Positions 1 to 10,640 of a DNA stretch of 64,000 nucleotides are shown here, one piece after another. The position numbers were made by a program, and so were the translations under genes. Source of the stretch: Epiperipatus broadwayi (lineage: Eukaryota; Onychophora; Udeonychophora; Euonychophora; Peripatidae); the NCBI GenBank assembly GCA_028023455.1, contig JAQFVV010012395.1, positions 806,001 to 870,000 of the forward strand. The letters run 5' to 3'. Each line of letters starts with the position of its first letter. The first letter of the stretch is position 1. The notes under the pieces were generated by a model. The model was not told the origin of the DNA. It did no database searches and saw nothing but the letters and a program-made list of their open reading frames with translations.

Positions 1-59
1 CCTTTTTTCTGTGGTTTAAATGTCTTACAGATGTCCATTTGTATTTTATCTTGGAATTT

Positions 60-543
60 TTACTTCTGCGAATTCTTTTGATTGATCAAGAATCAATTCA
101 TGGGCCATGATTTACAGCTTTGCTATATTTAATTTCTATCAGCTAACAACCTTAAATTGTTATTGCTCATCCCTCACAAAATTGCTCAGGAAGTGACTCA
201 TCAAGAAATGAGCCATATATGCAATTTTTTGATACATCATGAAGAGCTATATCATAATATTTATTTTTTTCATTTCTGCCCTCAGTGATTTTTGAAATGA
301 AGTTTGCCAATGTGCCCTAGAGAGATGTGGACTAAAATAATTCACCAAGTGATATTTTATTTGATTGATAGGATAATCCTTAGGAGTATCAGATTCACAG
401 ATCCTATTAGCAATCTTTATTACTCCTTTTCCTGCAAAACATATCAGTGATTTATTAATGAAGAAATATTTTTCGACATGTTGAACATAAAGAGACCAAT
501 TACTAGCATCACTGACTTCAAATTCACCAATTGATGATTGCAT
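60..543 (-). pseudogene. Ty3/Gypsy gag relic (matrix/capsid-like region)
   Basis: Read on the minus strand, 543 to 247 is one 98-residue open frame. It opens with an IGEFEVSDASNW stretch and continues YVQHVEKYFFIN, the pattern seen near the start of Gypsy-type Gag proteins (a fold followed by W..Y..R...YF..N). The C-terminal part, TPKDYPINQIKYHLVNYFSP, fits the later capsid helix. Past a frame break, 240 to 177 reads DVSKNCIYGSFLDESLPEQF, which closely matches the gag of the Gypsy element at 44.2 kb. Stops and frame changes make it a pseudogene. No LTR was found next to it, and the element may continue left of the window. Gag packages the element RNA in virus-like particles. Family call is good; exact ends are uncertain. 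Confidence 0.72.
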
Positions 544-642
544 TTTAGCAGATCATTTAATACTTATTACTCTGATGGTTTATTCATTTTTGGCTTAGTC
601 CAACTTCGACTTATGACTCCACAAATTGCTATATTTGGAAGC

Positions 643-685
643 GATCCCTATGCTATCAAACAGAATCCCTATGCCATCAAACAAA
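643..685. repeat. Two-copy 20-bp direct repeat
   Basis: The phrase ATCCCTATGCTATCAAACA is followed at once by ATCCCTATGCCATCAAACA with one change. It lies upstream, in gag orientation, of the gag relic, in what would be its leader. No function is visible. Confidence 0.7.
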
Positions 686-1390
686 CATAGGCTTATATAA
701 AATTCACCTGGCAACAAAAATAATATTACAACAACTTAGGATTATGATTTAATAGATTAATAATACAACCCATTATAAGCATTTAAATTACAGATGTATA
801 CATATTAACAATTTATATAAAGCATATATATTTACATATCGGAAGGCATTCTCAAATAATAATAAAGGTGAGTGTAACCTGTTTAGTTCCTAGTCTTGTG
901 GAGGCAAGCCTCTCCACAATATTAGCTATCAAGGATAACACACCACATTAAGCATTGTTGTTGTTGCAAGTATATCTATATGCTTGTAGCTTCCATGAGC
1001 AAGTGTTCCTTGTTTTTTTTTTCTATACCAATCTTTCACTATTAATTAATAAATAGAATTCCTGTTCTAATTGGCTGGGTTATTTAGATCCTGCTGACAG
1101 TGTCTAATGTTTTTTATCTGTAGATGCAACCATTAGTAGTAATTTTTTCTTTTTAATTGTCACTAATTAATTAGATTATTTTTTGATGGAATTTTGTTAT
1201 CTTTTTTGCTCTTTAAGAATTTAATTAAGATTGTTTCTGGGATTTATAATTAATATTTTTATAATATTCTTTTATCTATTGCTTCAATCAGTTTTAATTT
1301 TACTTTTTATTTAAATTTAATATACTTATTTTTAAACATTAAGTTCAACATACACATATATTTTAACCTACAATTATTTTGAAGTTTTGT

Positions 1391-1447
1391 CAAGCAGTTG
1401 TCCCGGGTTAGCGGGTTCGCTTCCCGGCTGGTGCTGTGACACATGAG
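1391..1447 (+). mobile_element. tRNA-derived SINE fragment (3' part of tRNA-like head)
   Basis: Carries the phrase GCGGGTTCGCTTCCCGG, a good pol III B box, followed by TGTGACACATG. The same arrangement occurs in the SINE copies at 8760-8852 and 53131-53237. The A box half is missing. It faces a second copy at 1475-1586, and the two form an inverted pair. Confidence 0.7.
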
Positions 1448-1474
1448 AAAAAAAATTATTTAGAGGTTTTTTTT

Positions 1475-1586
1475 TCATATGTCATAGCATCAGGCTGGGA
1501 CATGAACCCACAACCGTCTCACAACCGTCTGTAACCAACTACTTGCTTGCATGGTGGTTGCGATACCTCTTGGCTAACAACGCAAG
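1475..1586 (-). mobile_element. tRNA-derived SINE copy
   Basis: On the minus strand an A-box-like GTTAGCCAAGAGGT near 1580 is followed by a B-box-like GTGGGTTCATGTCCCAGCC and then GATGCTATGACATATG. This matches the family at 8760-8852 and 53131-53237 in order and spacing, with an extra repeated ACAACCGTCT. Such elements are transcribed by RNA polymerase III and copied by LINE machinery. This copy is diverged and its head is not a working tRNA. Confidence 0.7.
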
Positions 1587-1815
1587 ACTATTTGGAGGTT
1601 TTATTTTAATTATATATGTGTATTTATTTTAATATACACATATAAAAATAGCATCAATAAAATAATACTTTAAGTATTACACATTTATGTAAAACAAAAA
1701 AATATAAAAATGTGAAATAATAAAAAGGCAAACTTATAAATTAAAAAGTTATTATAATTTGCGTTGTTCCTTTTTTCCTATTCTATGATAATATAAATTT
1801 ACAACAACTACATAA

Positions 1816-1993
1816 AGGCTGTAGCCTCAAGCACATGCGTATAAAAATGCGAGAGTAGGGACCTCTACAGGTCTTAAACCACAAGCTTAGAAACCACAAG
1901 CTTAGCTTGTGGTTTAAGACCTGTAGAGGTCCCTACTATCGCATTTTTATACGCATGTGCTTGAGGCTACAGCCTTAATGAATATTACTGTAA
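1816..1993. mobile_element. Hairpin (fold-back) insertion with 17-bp TSD
   Basis: The arms, about 75-80 bases around 1816-1890 and 1904-1976, are near-perfect reverse complements with only one or two mismatches. The centre holds a duplicated AACCACAAGCTTAG. After the right arm comes a short unpaired tail (1977-1993). The whole is flanked by a perfect 17-bp direct repeat TTACAACAACTACATAA at 1799-1815 and 1994-2010, read as a target-site duplication. Long variable TSDs are typical of target-primed reverse transcription, not of cut-and-paste transposons. No coding capacity. It resembles the larger fold-back elements in plan (palindrome plus one-sided tail) but shares no obvious sequence with them. 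Confidence 0.8.
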
Positions 1994-2010
1994 TTACAAC
2001 AACTACATAA

Positions 2011-3600
2011 TTAAATCAATGTAGCAATCACCTTTTTACGTTGGTTAGATCTAATTATTTTGGAGAATGGAATATCAGTGCCCTTGGATCGCTGTTTTCC
2101 TGAATCAAATATTTTTCTTTTAATCAATGAAGTAGAAATGCATATAGGCTCGTGGCGTTTCTGTAAGAATAAAAATGTATCATGGGAATGAGTGTGATAG
2201 AGAATTTATTACTGAATAAAAAATTATATAATTAATCTTAATAAAAATAAATATTTCATAATCAGTCTAAATCTGACAAAATATACTATCAAAAATATGT
2301 GATATACATTTTCTAAAAATACTGAATAATGAGAAATATGTATATATAGTTGGTTCTCAACTTTCAGTAGCTAATTGATTTCTGAAATGTTTAAGAAAGT
2401 TGAAATGTAAGAAAATAGAGCAATATTAAAAAAATATATATATATCAAAAAATGGTTTTAAAATATTTATTTTTTAATGAGATATTTTTGCATATACAAG
2501 CGGTTCTCTACTTTTTTTAAAAAAATTATTACCTTAAATTTTATGACATTGTTAATGAAATAATTAAAGTGATAGAGATAAGGTAAATTATTTAAAAGTT
2601 TAAAACTTATACAAATGTGGAATAACACATACATATATATATATATTAAAAATATAAAACAGTTTATGCAAAAGCAATCAATCAAAAATAAGAATAAGAT
2701 AAAAGATTAATATTTATAAAATTATTAAAAATGTATAAGGATATATAGTTATTGGATTCATTAAAAAATTTCTATAGTAAAAATATTTATAAGTAAATTG
2801 CTTTGCTTATTTTTCAGAAAGTTTAAAATTCAATACTCTTTTCATTGGATTTATTATTCTTATTATGATTATATTAATAAAGTGACATGCTAATTATTTG
2901 AAAATATTTTTAAATTTGCATAGACTTTTACTCCTATTCATAATTACATTTTAGATTTTATGTTTTCTGAAGCAGAATTTACAGTACGAGAAATTAATTA
3001 CTGAAATCACTGATGATAGACAAACCAAAATCCTGTTAAGTTTTTATGTAATTGATGAAGAAAATTTTCTAAGAATAAAAATAATCGAAAGACATCTCAA
3101 ATTAATAAAAATAAATTTAGTATGAACTTTAAAAATAAAATTAATTATACTAAAAAGTTACAACTTAATATTATATAAAAATATAAATCATTATTCTGTA
3201 TAAATGTGTAAGTGTTGATTGATGTTTGCGTTATAATAGACATGCGAATAAAAAAACCAACACTCAAATATACAGTACATTTCCTTTATAAATTTATCAA
3301 GAGATAGTTGGATTGTACTCCTCTTTTTCTTTTCTTGATAAAAATTTCCATAACACGCTATCTTTTTCTATTGCCGTTTATACGAAATAGCGAATTGTAT
3401 GAAAGTAGAGAACTGCCTGTACTGTTTAAGCTCTTCGATTGATTATAAACTTATTGCTGAAGGTTTATAATAAATAATTGCTGCTTCCTGTGGATATAAA
3501 GATTAAAGCAGGATTCACCCACCAGACATTTTCAAAAACGTATATAAAATAGACCTGTATAAAATTTCCATTTAAACACACACTATTACAAACATTGAAT
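2011..3600. other. AT-rich non-coding stretch
   Basis: I see no coding or repeat family here that I can name. There are short AT microsatellite tracts (near 2433 and 2635) and a slightly more complex patch at 3300-3500 without a recognisable motif. Confidence 0.5.
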
Positions 3601-3608
3601 TAAGAGTT

Positions 3609-5010
3609 AATTAAAATAAAATATTTATTTTCTCAATTATATCTTTTTCTCTCTCCAACTTTCAAAATAGTTCTACTTCATTCTATGAGAGGTGTAATAT
3701 TCCAACAAATTATCTATTTTGTGTGGTCATTCTGACTACTGATTTAATCTCTGATACTGACAGCATCTTGTTTGTTTTAAAGTGGTTTTCATATATCTAG
3801 CAAAACTAACACTCAAATTTTGCTTTATTATAATTATGCATTTAATTTTTTTTATTAGAATGGCTATACTGAGTAAGATAAGAAAAATTGACAAATAAAA
3901 TCATGCATTTAAAAAAAATGGACCAATGCATATTTTTTTTTTTATAGAAAGAAATAGTAAATCAATGTGCCTGATATGTCGGCAAAGTATTTCAATTATA
4001 TATAGAGCTCGCAAAATAAGCTCTTAACAAGCTTTGAGAATATTTTCAACCCCAGACCGGTTTCTGTTTCTGGCATCGTCAGTGAGGTGCCAGGATATTC
4101 AATCATTAGATTAAAAATACTAGGACAAGCCTAGCACTTTATCTAATGTATAACTATTGGCAGAAAATCTGAAATTTTCAGACATCCATGTGTCTTCCAA
4201 TCTGGCTATCTATGTCTGACAATTTCAGATTTTCTACTCAATAGTTATACATTAGATAAAGTGCTGGGCTTGTCCTAGTATTTTTAATCTAATGATTGAA
4301 TATCCTGGCACCTCACTGATGACACCAGAAGCAGAAACTGGTCTGGGGTTGAGATATTCTCAAAGCTTGTTAAGAGCTTATTTTGCAAGATCTATATATA
4401 ATATTTGTAAATACGAGCTTTATTAAATTAAATCATGTGACATCTGACTTGATATTTATTATTTTATTATAGTATTTCAATTAATAAAAAACATTATTGA
4501 GAGACATTATTTATCAAAACATTATGATTACAACAAAATTATTGGAGAAGAAAAAATATTAAAATAGAAAACTTGAAACAGAGTCTCATCAAGTAGATGA
4601 CATAATTTTATAAAAAATATAAACAAGTCAGAAAATTCTGTGAAAGCAAATTATTTTTTTAAAAAAGCAGAAAATTCAAAAACATTTTCTGAAGGGGAAT
4701 TTACAAAAGACTATCCTGGCTGCTGTAGAATTAATCTGTCCAGAATATAAAAAGATTGAGAATGTGAATATGTCATGAAGATAGTACAAGATGAGTTGGA
4801 AAAATTGTCATTAAATGTGGAACACTCGTAAATAATAACAATGTTATTTTAGTTTTAATTCATAAAAAAAAAATCATGGCCCTCTTAAAAAGAAAAATTC
4901 AAATTGGCCTGCCAATTGAAAAAATTGCTCATCTTTAATGATAAATTAGTTAAATTTCTGATCATATATAGCAGGCTAATTTTTAAATCAATAATTTTCT
5001 ATGGCTCGCA
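3609..5010 (+). pseudogene. hAT (ZBED-like) transposase relic, copy 1
   Basis: It aligns by eye with 22793-23710 over more than 900 bases. Around 3959-3997 the frame reads NSKSMCLICRQSISI, a BED-type zinc finger with C-x2-C. After the inserted hairpin the frame resumes with NKKHY. Around 4716-4772 it reads LAAVELICPEYKKIENVNM, the conserved AA-E-x-x-CPE segment of ZBED/hAT transposases that precedes their catalytic domain. hAT transposases cut and paste DNA and leave 8-bp TSDs. The catalytic core is not recognisable, stops are frequent and the element ends were not found. The upstream part (3609-3900) is shared but non-coding. Family assignment rests on the BED motif plus the CPE segment in the right order in two copies. 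Confidence 0.62.
3999..4470. mobile_element. 472-bp fold-back element inserted in the hAT relic, 13-bp TSD
   Basis: Two arms of about 185 bases (about 3999-4184 and 4212-4402) are inverted copies with roughly 90 percent identity by eye, followed by a one-sided tail of about 68 bases (4403-4470). A perfect 13-bp direct repeat AGTATTTCAATTA flanks it at 3986-3998 and 4471-4483. The related hAT copy at 23.2 kb is continuous across this point, so it shows the empty site. The right arm carries CTGATGA (4316-4322) then GAAAC (4334-4338), and the left arm on the minus strand carries CTGACGA (4076-4082) then GAAAC (4066-4070). This resembles a hammerhead ribozyme core, but stem II is poor. Probably a non-autonomous target-primed element; Penelope-like origin is an inference. 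Confidence 0.85.
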
Positions 5011-5199
5011 AATGATATTATAACTATCTAAATGTCTCTTGTTAAAAAAAAGATTCCCTACTTCTAATCTAGAATAATCAGCTGATAAAGTATGAAGACA
5101 ACATTTGAATTATAAAAAAATTAAAAATTGTCTACAATAATATGTATAACAATATGTGATATTTTGACTATATAATTAATAATAGGAGCACTAATCTTT

Positions 5200-5625
5200 A
5201 GTTACAAGCACTAATTATATTAATGCCATATCAAAATAATCCAGATTGCAAGAGAAAATTAAGTCTGCTTTCATCTGCTATCCATGATATGGATAATAAA
5301 TTAGGCAATAATATTTATTAGTTGAACTTCAAAATCATCAGAAACATTTTTACATCCTCGTTCAAATTGTATTGTAAATTCACAAGGCAGAATTAATTTC
5401 TATTCATTAAATATGTAAAAATCAAATTATTTAGTGCTAATAATATGCAATAATTTGAGCAATAAATTTCACTTTTAGCACTAGCCATATTAATGCAATG
5501 TTCTTGTCATAAAAATAATCCACATTGCAAATGAATTCACTTTATCTGCCATCCACAATCTTAAATATATAGATTAGACAATGATATTTATGAGGGCAAA
5601 CTTCAAATCAATAAATTATCTACAC
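5200..5625. repeat. Diverged tandem duplication, period about 270 bp
   Basis: A block starting GCACTAATTATATTAATGC (5208) recurs as GCACTAGCCATATTAATGC (5478). Both continue with matching phrases (AATAATCCA.ATTGCAA, then TCTGC.ATCCA, then an AACTTCAAA.TCA). Two diverged copies; no coding content recognised. Confidence 0.6.
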
Positions 5626-7224
5626 AAGCTCATTGAATTGACTTTGATTTATAATTTAAATTCATAAGTGAGAAATAATTATTACTCATTTTTAATAACC
5701 TTGTTAACAAGCAGCCAAATATTTCACACTTTTATGATATTGGCAAACATCTTTCTTCCAATAAATGATTGAAGTGATATGTGGTGGGACATTTGGAATA
5801 TCATAGTAATAGGATCACTAAAAATATTCTTTTTTTGATCATTTTTTTTATAGTTCTGAGTCTTGCTGATATCATTTACTGAAATTCTTGTCCATTAGTA
5901 AATAATGCTGTTGTCCATCACTGTGAATGGATAATTCTAGTTTGTGAACTGTCCAAATTGATAGTTACTGCTCATCTAATAGAAGTTTCTTCCCAAATAT
6001 CCAGATTTCTTAGTCAGTACTGTAATTGAAAGAAACTTTTGCTCTCAAACATCTATCCTGTAACTAGATGATTATTAACATGAGTCTTCCTAACTTACAT
6101 TTAATCTTCACATGATAGCAATAATCAATATCTGATTACTTTATTCCAGAGCTATCTACCTAACAATGAATAATCAATGAATAGCAGATGATAACACTAA
6201 ACAGAACTAAAGAAGATTGATTTTTGCTTAGTAGTGAGAATTGTTTTACATATTCTTAACCAGCAGCAATCTTTTTTACTTGATAATTTTAAAAAGATGT
6301 GCTTGGATTTAAAATCTTAGGGTATTTAATGTTTTCAAATCATTAGTTTGATAATCTAACAGGCAAAGCTACAGTGAGGTTTTCTGATGCCCCTCTCTTT
6401 CTCCATTGTCAACCAGGAAACAACTGATTTTCTCCAAATTCAATGATGGATGGATTCTATATGCAGACTGAAAAAATAAATTTCAAATAAAATCATTTCA
6501 TCATGCTTATATAGATAACTGTAATAGAATGGTATGAATTAGATTGCTGCTTTTATATGTATTCTTTTGCAACACGACTCATGTGGAGCAGAATATTGAT
6601 ATTGAAGCTTTTTCCCCCCTTGAAAAATGATATGATAGCAACACATGTTTCTATAATTAAATATATTTTGTTTATATAAAATTATATTTTAAAATTAATT
6701 CAAAAAAGAAGTAATGCCCAAAATGTTAAAATCAACAACCTGCAAAAATATTTTTTTCTACTATTTGTCAATCTAATGATATATTTTTGTATAATCAAAC
6801 ACTCAATGTAGCTGCAATCCTTATTCTGAGACTTGTTTATTAAAATTTGGATATGCTTATATGGGAATATAATTCCATAAGTACAAATTCTCACAGATAT
6901 GGCTGAAAAAGTTAAAAAATAACAATGAATGGATAATTGAGATATACTGAAACTCCAAAAAAGATACATATAACATAAGACAGACATATAAAGAATAGAA
7001 ACCAGTCACCTCTCAGCTTGTGTGAAAGTGGTGTAATGAAAAGTACACTTCAAAAATATTATATATAATGAATGATTATTGAGGAGACAAAGAAGTTTCT
7101 TAATTGTCATCCTGAAATAGTTTAACAACAGTTGAAAATGATAGTGTTTAAGCATAGAATCAATGATATAATTTTAAAGTATATACAGTAATGGTTTAAA
7201 ATAAAATGTGCTAAAAACACATTA
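5626..7224. other. Unassigned AT-rich sequence
   Basis: No supported gene or repeat. The 95-codon minus-strand open frame at 6700-6987 has no recognisable motif and is rich in the residues expected from AT-rich DNA, so I treat it as chance. Confidence 0.4.
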
Positions 7225-7590
7225 TTTGCTAGAAGAAATCAATGATTGGGGAGCAGAAAATTGATGATTTAAAAAAGATTAGTGATAAAATAACTTGGTG
7301 ATTATGAGCAGAAGATTACTGATAGAACTCAATGATTAGAAGAGATTACTGATAAAAGAACTCAATGTTTAGAAACAGAAAATTAATAATAAAAGAAGTC
7401 AGTGGTGAAGAGAGAACATTAGTCATAAACGAAGTCATGATTGGGTGCTAGTAATGAAAGTTAGTGATAAAAGAATTCATTGATTAGGAGCAAAAAAAGA
7501 AGTCATTAATTAGGACAAAAAAATTGTGTTAAAAGAATTCAATGATTAGGAGAGAAAATTAGTAATAAAAGAACTTTGATTGAGAGTTAG
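7225..7590. repeat. Degenerate minisatellite, period about 40 bp
   Basis: About nine imperfect units built on AAAAGAACTCAATGATTAG plus AGCAGAAAATTAGTGAT. Each unit alternates a TCAATGATTAG-like phrase with a TTAGTGATAAAA-like phrase. Units vary in length and sequence, so the array is old. Confidence 0.7.
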
Positions 7591-8759
7591 TAACAATGAC
7601 AGAACGCACAACCCTGTGTGGAATTTATTTAATCATTTGTAAGGCAACATTTTATGGTAATATTCACAATAATAATAAAAGCATTAAAACTTATACTGAA
7701 TCAGTTAATTGACTTACCAATGTCTCGGGTTTGAATTTTCGTTTACAGTTATGGCATGTTTCTAAATCAAGATTTGCATAATCTAATAAGGAACAAAAAT
7801 TATATATATACATTATGTAAAATTTTAAAAATTAACCTAAAACAAAATTGAAATAGACAACTAAATATAAATAAAAAATGTATATATTATGTATATCCAG
7901 GGGGAGGGGGGCGTTATTAAATTACCAATCACTTTTTATTTCAGAAAGCAGGTCATGTGAAATTACTTCGATTTGAGATTGTACATTAGTATTTAAACTA
8001 ACGATCTTATTGAGAGGCAACGCCCAACTTTCTTAATTATTGAGTTATATTTTCTTGAATAAATAAATACATTTGGAATTTTTTGCTTATTAAAATACAG
8101 CATTTAATAATCTTATGTTTTTACAAAAAATGTCTGATTTTCATTAAGGTATATAAAAAAAAATAATAAATTCAGTTAAATTGGAAGGATTAGAAAAGCT
8201 TGGGATAAACAAACATTTTTCAGAATAAAAAATATTACTGAAAGCTACAAATATATACACACTTAAAAAAAAAAAAAATGACGAAACACTCTAATGAGAC
8301 AAAACTTGATAGATCAAAAATGTAATTATAAAACCTTGATTCGAATCCTGAATAGCATTCAATCACGATATTAAATTTAGAAGCTTTCTGAATATACTTT
8401 ACATGAGTAATACACTTGCACACATACTCTCAAAATTAAATCCATCATATATATAAATCAGATTATTCCTAAAGTCTTACGTAATATTCTACAAAATAAT
8501 TTGATGTAGTTATCCAGTTTTTCATCCTTGTTTTCTATTTCTAGCCTCTGTATAACAATTTTTAAAACATTATGTACCCTATACAGATTTTTAACTGTTG
8601 CTTCAGAATATTTTCTATTTTAAACAAGTATACCTTTAACCTCTTTAAAAATATTTTTTTTCTTCATTTTCTTCTCTAATCTGTATTACATAATTTCTTC
8701 AATATATTGCCAATTTTTTTTAAATACTTTAACAGCTCTGTTTTTCTCTTTTTTTTTCT
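7591..8759. other. Unassigned AT-rich sequence
   Basis: Contains a G-rich run near 7900 (GGGGGAGGGGGGCG) and otherwise low-complexity AT-rich DNA. No gene seen. Confidence 0.4.
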
Positions 8760-8852
8760 TTTCATGTGTCAAACAATTGGCCGGGAAGCGAACCCGCAAA
8801 CCCAAGACAATTGCTTGTAAGGCAGCTGTGCTGACCACTCGACCACCAACGT
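8760..8852 (-). mobile_element. tRNA-derived SINE (tRNA-Val-like head)
   Basis: On the minus strand the tRNA-like head runs from about 8852: A box TGGTCGAGTGG, an anticodon-like loop CTTACAA (would be UAC, Val), then B box GGGTTCGCTTCC, ending with GACACATGAAAAG and an A-rich run. The anticodon stem pairs only partly and the acceptor arms do not close, so it is a SINE head and not a tRNA gene. The best-preserved of four copies in the window. Confidence 0.8.
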
Positions 8853-9659
8853 ATCTTTTTATAAACATATTATAAAGTCCTCCAAATGCTTTCTTTTAAA
8901 GACAATGTTTGTATTCTACAAAAAACTGCACTTAACATTTAATAATCTTTTTCAACTTACTATCGTTGATTACTACAAATGTAACATTAATAACATGATC
9001 AGGATAGTTATCCAAATATTTAAATAGTACAAATTTCTGCTTCCAAATGTAAAAAAAGGAAGATGACTTGTAGTTCTGAAAATGAAAGAATGCCTGGGTA
9101 TCTTCAATAATTCCCATTAACCACAGCAATTATCAATCAGATGAATGTTGACGTATTTGCAATAACCAAATATTCAATATTTACAAAAATCTCATGCCAG
9201 ATAAAACAAAATATAGTGATCCACAATCTTAAGCAAATCAGCATCAAGCACAATTGAATAAATGGGGAGGGGGGATCAACTATTAATTCACAACATCTGA
9301 AAATACTTGAAATGTTAGATGTTTATAAAGAGTTACGAAGAAATGAAAAATAAAATTGTGATATTTTTAACAGAAATGCTGTGTGTGATGCACTTAGAAG
9401 TGATTCAAAAAATAATTATACTGTAGTTTTCCTATGAAGTAAAAAACAAAAATGGATTGATAGAATAAAAACCTGTCAATGATAGCTAGGTTTAAAGAAA
9501 AAAAATTAACATCACAAATAACCTAAGGATATGCTTTAAATTAAACAGTAATGATATTAGGAGAACTATTTTACAGAATCTGAAATTAACTCTTGTGATG
9601 TGACTCATAAAAACATTATTGTCAATGAGAAAAATTGTAATACCAAGATTGGAAGTTAT

Positions 9660-10640
9660 AATGGGTCATGTTATGGGCAAATGGAAATTTGCAGGAAAAA
9701 ATAAACATGGTTAAAGGCTGTTAGAGTTTATTTTTAAGATATATGATTTGTATCGTATAAATTCAATAGAAACTAAATATTGAGATTAAATAAAGTAAAG
9801 ACAAAAATATGCTAAACAATTAATATGAAAGTTCAAATTTCCAAAGAGAAGTTATATTTTGCATCCAGCTTAATAATTGCCAATATCCAAATGAAGCTTA
9901 AAAAATCAAATAGCTCATTTTCAATAAAAAAGGAATCTATCCAAAAGTGCAGACAAAGAAATAATATAAATATCAATCAGTGATTGAAGAGAAAAAGAAA
10001 AATACAAACAAAAAATTAAGATTTAGGTTTAGGAATTGACAATTTCAATAAAGTTTTGAAGAAAATATTAAAACTAGTAGGAAAAAAAGTGAACAGAAAG
10101 GCTCATAAAAACAATGAAGTACAAAATGCTGTTAAAAATAATAAAGAAAAATAGTTGGAATATTAATATAAAGATAAATTAGGGTGAATGTAAAGCCAAA
10201 GAAATAAATGAACTTTTAAAAAAAAAGACGCAAAAAAAAAAAAAAAATAGAAAAATGTTCATTAGCAAAAGTGAAATTCAATATACAGAATTTCTATTTT
10301 AAATTACATAAGCTGGTTTAGATTTTAAAATATTAGAAAAAAATAATAAATGAGCTTAATAAAATAGCTCCTCCACTTATAATCATGAAAATATGCTGCT
10401 GGAAAATATGAAAAGAACAATTGAGGAAAAATCAAATATGGATAAAAATTATTTATTTAAAGAATTTTTACAGAATACATAATTTGCATAGGAAAAGACT
10501 ATATAAAATTTCAGCACCACTGCTTTAAAAAACATTTTAATAAGATCCTAAAGAGTATTTTGAACTATAGATTATAATTTCAGATATAGAGTTTAAAGAA
10601 ATAAAAGTCCTTTAAAACAAAATCATTCCATCTTATTGAA
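9660..10640 (+). pseudogene. Possible LINE linker/RT relic (very decayed)
   Basis: An A-rich plus-strand stretch with lysine-rich frames (for example KVNRKAHKNNEVQNAVKNNKEK around 10090-10160) resembles the charged linker between endonuclease and reverse transcriptase in LINEs. No catalytic motif is visible, so this could simply be A-rich repeat DNA. Low confidence. Confidence 0.2.

Noticed and set aside
1816-1993. microRNA precursor
   Set aside because: Arms are far longer and more perfect than animal pre-miRNAs, and a 17-bp TSD marks it as an insertion.
8760-8852. Functional tRNA-Val gene
   Set aside because: Acceptor and anticodon stems pair poorly, and several diverged copies share the same extra 3' sequence, as expected for a SINE.
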